In this document: piece after piece, positions 58,912 to 64,000 of the stretch
How positions within the stretch are numbered: position 1 is the stretch's first letter
How the letters are laid out: each line of letters begins with the position of its first letter
Origin: Diadema setosum
Taxonomy: Eukaryota > Echinodermata > Echinoidea > Diadematoida > Diadematidae
DNA length: 64,000 nt
Assembly: GCA_033980235.1 (NCBI GenBank)
Contig: CM067077.1
Coordinates: 2,469,972 to 2,533,971, forward strand
Direction of reading: 5' to 3'
Notes under the pieces: generated by a model
What the model saw: only the letters and a program-made list of their open reading frames with translations
What the model was told of the DNA's origin: nothing
Database searches by the model: none
Translations under genes and position numbers: made by a program

Positions 58912-61368
58912 CTAGACTTGGAATTTGTCAAGACTGACAAATTAGGTGATCCGATTTTTTTTTTAATCAATGATTCCAGTCCTGATCGCAATAGCCATGA
59001 CCATATAGGTTTCATCTGTGTTTAGAGACATTGGACGTGTGATATTTGGATTCTCATTTAGAAAAGAGAGTCAGGTCTGCTACCTTTGTTACCAAATTCG
59101 GTATACACTATAACGAAGATACAGAATGAAGTATATTTGACCATTGACCCAACTTTGCACAGCCAAGATGGCATCTGAGCAAAAAGTGGTTATTTTGTGA
59201 AATGATTCTTGTAACATGGCCTAAACATGTGCAAAATATGGGATGATAGGGGCTGTTTTTCTTGAGTTATTGCAAAGAAAGTTGCAGAGAGAAAGAAATA
59301 TCTCAATACATCGAAGATATGTTTGATGTCAACCAAGTTTTTTGACGTGATCTCGGCGGCGTATGAAAAAATGGAGAATCACTGATGATAGCCCAAAGTC
59401 TCAGCTACAACATATTAAAATCTGGGAGAAATTTACAGAAGAGTAAGTGCGGTAGTGCTCGATAAAGACCGTCATGTCAATTTTCATTTCCAGAAAAATT
59501 CCCTCCCATAGAGATAACACGTAAACTGGTTAAATTTGACAAGGTTACATTATATCCATTTTCACGTGGTGAAGACATCATCCGATTAAAACTTTGATTA
59601 ACAAAACTTAAAGAGTATTACATTGGCTACAACATACTAAAATCTGGAAGAAATTCACCGAAGGGTAATTGAGCTAGTCGTCGATAAAGACAATCATGTC
59701 AATTTTCACATCTAGAAAAATTCCCTCCCATAGAGATAACACGTCATAATGAAGATAAAGAAAGAAGTACATATGACCTTTGACCCTACTTTGCACAGAC
59801 AAGATGGCGTCTGAGCAAAAAGTGGTTATTTTGTGAAATGATTCTTGTAACATGGTCTTTACGTATGCAAAATATGGGAAAGATAGGACATGTATTCACC
59901 AAGATACAGGATGAAACATTTTTGACTTTTGACCCTAATTTACATACCCAAGAAGGTGCCCGATCAAGTAGTTGTTATTTTATGAAATAATGTACGTGAC
60001 ATAAACTAAACATGTGCAAAATATTGGGCTGATAGAGCTTGTTTTTCTTGAGTTATTGCAAAGAAAGTTGCAGAAAGAAAGGAATATGAAAATACATGGA
60101 AGATAAGCTTTAATTTCAACCAAGTTTTTGGGCATGATGCCGACTCCGTATGAAAAAACGAAGGGTACATTCACGATAGCCCAAAGTCTCAGCTACAAGA
60201 TACTAAAATATGGGAGAAATTCACCGAAGCATAAGTGAGCTAGTGCTCGATAAAGATAGTCATGTCAGTTTTCATTTCCAGAAAAACTGCACTCCCATAG
60301 AGATAACACGTAAACTGGTCAAATTTAACAATGTTACTTTTAATCCCTTTTTACGAGGTGATGCCGTCATCCAATCAAATTGCTGTTATTATATATCTGA
60401 AAGACCATTTAATAAGCTACAACATATTGAAATTTGGACGAAAATCAACTAAATAGTATGTGAGATATGCTTGAATGAACTTGAAATTTGATGACGTCAT
60501 TTTGAAAATTTACTTTTTTAACTTTATTAAGAAATTTGATATATTTTAATCATTTTTCCAGCATTGCCAACCCATGAAATGACATGTACAACTCATCAGC
60601 TTTCAGAATATGTAAAGAAAATGGGGGGGGGGGGGGGTCACCGTCCATCCTGACGAGTAAAATCGGATTTAAAATTGGCAGTTTTTTGGCATTGTTGCAC
60701 TGTATATCGCCATTGACGCGCGCGCGGAATTTCAACTTTGACGGACCCGTATGACGTCATTTTGAGTGGGATTGACTTGAAACTTGGTAGAAATATTCCT
60801 TGACATTTCAGACATCCGATCAAAGTGAAAAAACGAGAAATTTTTATTGCATATGAGCTGTGCGTGCGTATATGTGCGCGCGCGTACGCGTCCGTCCGAT
60901 TTTTTCAATTTTTCAAAAAATGCTCCAAATGGTCTGAAACGTGTGCAAAAAAATTTTGAGCTCGATTTGAGCATACAAATATTTCAACGCGCGCGTACGC
61001 GCACGTCTTAAGCGTAAATATGAATTTTGAGAATATGAGTAGAATGCGCTTGACTTGAAATATATGTGACGTAAATTTCATTGAGAAATTCCATTCCATT
61101 AATGAGATTTGAATGAGAATGTGTTTTCATATAATGACGTCATAGTGACGTCACGGTCGACTGATCACTTTGATTTTAGTTCGATTGTCGTCTTTGGGAC
61201 ATGATACATATATGGTATAATTTTGACATTGATAGGAAGAGCACTTTCTGAGCTAATCGATACACAACTTTTGAGGAGAAATAAAGAAGAAGAAAAAGAA
61301 GAAGAAGAACACCCAAAGAATCCGTACAGATACAGAAGGTGATCCGAGAGGATTCTCGGATCACCTAA
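58912..61368 (+). mobile_element. array monomer 10, second copy
   Basis: Matches 41639-44095, including the G15 run and the (GAA)n length. Confidence 0.86.
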
Positions 61369-63913
61369 CTAGACTTGGAATTTGTCAAGACTGACAAATA
61401 AGGTGATCCGATTTTTTTTTTAATCAATGATTCGAGTCCTGATCGCAATAGGCATGACTATATAGGTTTCATCTGTGTTTAGAGACATTGGACGTGTGAT
61501 ATTTGGATTTTCATTTAGAAAAGAGAGTCAGGTCTGCTATCTTTGTTACCAAATTCGGTATACACTATAACGAAGATACAGAATGAAGTATATTTGACCA
61601 TTGACCCAACTTTGCACAGCCAAGATGGCATCTGAGCAAAAAGTGGTTATTTTGTGAAATGATTCTTGTAACATGGCCTTTGCGTGTGCAAAATATGGGA
61701 AAGATAGGACATGTATTCACCAAGATACAGGTTAAAACATTTATGACCTTTGACCCTAATTTACATACCCAAGATGGTGTCTGATCAAGTAGTTGTTATT
61801 TTATGAAATAATGTAGGTGACATAAACTAAACATGTGCAAAATATGGGGATGATAGGGGCTGTTTTTCTTGAGTTATTGCAAAGAAAGTTGCAGAGAGAA
61901 AGAAATATCTCAATACATCGAAGATAAGTTTGATGTCAACCAAGTTTTTTGACGTGATCTCGGCGTCGTATGAAAAAATGGAGAATCACTGATGATAGCC
62001 CAAAGTCTCAGCTACAACATATTAAAATCTGGGAGAAATTTACAGAAGAGTAAGTGAGGTAGTGCTCGATAAAGACCGTCATGTCAATTTTCATTTCCAG
62101 AAAAATTCCCTCCCATAGAGATAACACGTAAACTGGTTAAATTTGACAAGGTTACATTATATCCATTTTCACGTGGTGAAGACATCATCCGATTAAAACT
62201 TTGATTAACAAAACTTAACGAGTATTACATTGGCTACAACATACTAAAATCTGGAAGAAATTCACCGAAGGGTAATTGAGCTAGGCGTCGATAAAGACAA
62301 TCATGTCAATTTTCACATCTAGAAAAATTCCCTCCCATAGAGATAACACGTCATAATGAAGATAAAAAAAGAAGTACATATGACCTTTGACCCTACTTTG
62401 CACAGACAAGATGGCGTCTGAGCAAAAAGTGGTTATTTTGTGAAATGATTCTTGTAACATGGTCTTTACGTATGCAAAATATGGGAAAGATAAGACATGT
62501 ATTAACCAAGATACAGGATGAAACATTTTTGACCTTTGACCCTAATTTACATACCCAAGAAGGTGCCCGATCAAGTAGATGTTATTTTATGAAATAATGT
62601 ACGTGACATAAACTAAACATGTGCAAAATATTGGGCTGATAGAGCTTGTTTTTCTTAAGTTATTGCAAAGAAAGTTGCAGAAAGAAAGGAATATGAAAAT
62701 ACATGGAAGATAAGCTTTAATTTCAACCAAGTTTTTGGGCATGATGCCGACTCCGTATAAAAAAACGAAGGGCACATTCACGATAGCCCAAAGTCTCAGC
62801 TACAACATACTAAAATATGGGAGAAATTCACCGAAGCATAAGTGAGCTAGTGCTCGATAAAGATAGTCATGTCAGTTTTCATTTCCAGAAAAACTGCACT
62901 CCCATAGAGATAACACGTAAACTGGTCAAACTTAACAATGTTACTTTTAATCCCTTTTTACGAGGTGATGCCGTCTTCCAATCAAATTGTTGTTATTATA
63001 TATCTGAAAGAGCATTTAATAAGCTACAACATATTGAAATTTGGACGAAAATCAACTAAAGAATAAGTGAGATATGCTTGAATGAACTTGAAATTTGATG
63101 ACGTCATTTTGAAAATTTACTTTTTTAACTTTATTAAGAAATTTTATATCTTTTCATCATTTTTCCAGCATTGCCAACCCATGAAATGACACGTACAACT
63201 CATCAGCTTTCAGAATATGTAAAGAAAATGGGGGGTCACCGTCCATCCTGACGAGTAAAATCGGATTTAAAATTGGCAGTTTTTTGGCATTGTTGCACTG
63301 TATATCGCCATTGACGCGCGCGCGGAATTTCAACTTTGACGGACCCGTATGACGTCATTTCGAGTGGGATTGACTTGAAACTTGGTAGAACTATTCCTTG
63401 ACATTTCAGACATCCGATCAAAGTGAAAAAACGGGAAATTTTCATTGCATATGAGCTGTGCGTGCGTATATGTGCGCGCGCGTACGCGTCCGTCCGATTT
63501 TTTCAATTTTTCAAAAAATGCTACAAATGGTCTGAGACGTGTGCAAAAAAATTTTGAGCTCGATTTGAGCATACAAATATTTCAACGCGCGCGTACGCGC
63601 ACGTTTTAAGAGAAAATATGAATTTTGATTATATGAGTAGAATGCGCTTGACTTGAACTATATGTGACGTAAATTTCATTGAAAAATTCCATTCCATTAA
63701 TGAGATATGATTGAAAATGTGTTTTCATATAATGACGTCATAGTGACGTCACGGTCGACTGATCACTACGATTTTACTTGACCCGTCGTCTTTGGGACAT
63801 GATACACATGTGGTATAATTTTGACATTGATAGGAAGAGGACTTTCTGAGCTAATCGATACACAAATTTTGTCCAGAAATAAAGAAGAAGAAGAAGAAGA
63901 AGAAGAAGGAAAA
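61369..63913 (+). mobile_element. array monomer 11, second copy
   Basis: Matches 44096-46640. Monomer 12 starts again at 63914 and runs off the window. Confidence 0.86.
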
Positions 63914-64000
63914 CTAGACTTGGAATTTGTCAACAGTGACAAATTAGGTGATCCGATCTATTTGGAAACCAATGATTTACGTCCTGATCCCAATAGGCAT

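Larger units (their letters stand above)
20809..64000 (+). repeat. head-to-tail array of Helitron-like monomers with higher-order repeat
   Basis: At least 19 full or partial monomers, all in one orientation. Canonical 5' end: A|CTAGA, then the hairpin AATTTGTC...GACAAATT, then AGGTGATCCGA. Canonical 3' end: AATAAAG(AAG)n, CCGTACAGATACAGA, a hairpin whose arms are AGGTGATCCGA and TCGGATCACCT, and CTAA. Between them are a 5' module, one or more sub-repeats of about 565 bp, and a conserved 3' module with CG-rich tracts. An asymmetric inverted repeat plus a 3' hairpin plus CTRR (CTAA) recall Helitron/Helentron elements and their DINE-like derivatives (family knowledge; assignment inferred). No Rep/helicase is encoded. 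Confidence 0.85.
47950..64000 (+). repeat. higher-order repeat, copy 2 (cut by window end)
   Basis: Continues past the window. It lacks 4266 bp, exactly monomers 7 and 8, at the junction 56311/56312. Monomers within: 3 (part) 47950-50289, 4 50290-52806, 5 52807-54564, 6 54565-56311, 9 56312-58911, 10 58912-61368, 11 61369-63913, 12 63914-64000. All internal features are as in copy 1. Confidence 0.85.

Noticed and set aside
20809..64000. CRISPR array or bacterial satellite
   Set aside because: Repeat units are kilobases long with diverged bodies. The surroundings contain LINEs, MITEs and splice sites, so the DNA is eukaryotic.

Overview
This window is eukaryotic genomic DNA, almost entirely repetitive. 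It is AT-rich, with no dense gene packing, long non-coding stretches, and decayed non-LTR retrotransposons carrying a CR1/L2-like ORF1, a PHD finger and an endonuclease/reverse transcriptase. It also holds TTAA- and TA-flanked MITEs, microsatellites, a tRNA-like insertion and splice-site-bounded exon fragments. The style fits a marine invertebrate, perhaps a deuterostome such as an echinoderm, but nothing here fixes the species and that guess is weak.

Left part (1-20808): an accessory patchwork. A 24-bp minisatellite (about 58-170) is followed by a minus-strand LINE relic (663-2395). A second minus-strand LINE 3' end (3257-6445) is split by two head-to-tail related MITEs sharing a TTAA (3520-5726). 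A segment at 6441-9606 is repeated at 16088-16800. The left copy holds a 2445-bp inverted-repeat transposon (6836-9280), and the right copy is its empty site. Between these copies lies the best-preserved LINE (9964-15092). It has ORF1, a PHD finger, endonuclease, RT and a 3' pentamer tail, and its ORF2 is interrupted by a 382-bp foldback MITE whose removal restores the reading frame. Then come a pogo/Tigger-like terminus (17236), two exons of a serine beta-lactamase-like (SxxK hydrolase) gene (18111-18233, 19207-19319), microsatellites, and a roughly 300-bp tandem repeat (20030-20808).

Right part (20809-64000): a head-to-tail array of 1.7-2.9 kb monomers. Each starts A|CTAGA with a short hairpin plus the motif AGGTGATCCGA. 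Several end in a (GAA)n tract, a hairpin built from the same motif in both orientations, and CTAA. This resembles non-autonomous Helitron/Helentron-type elements (inference). Monomers carry internal sub-repeats of about 565 bp, repeated TGACCTTTGACCC motifs (DR1 nuclear-receptor type), up to four TGACGTCA (CRE) palindromes, and alternating CG tracts. No monomer encodes a recognisable protein.

Above the monomers there is a higher-order period. Positions 26411-34772 recur at 47950-56311 (offset 21539), and 39039-46727 recur at 56312-64000 (offset 17273). I noticed one substitution, and one 4266-bp difference that removes exactly two monomers. This is either a very young higher-order repeat or an assembly duplication. 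It is the most striking feature of the window. There is no operon-like or pathway organisation: the only host-gene evidence is the hydrolase exon pair.
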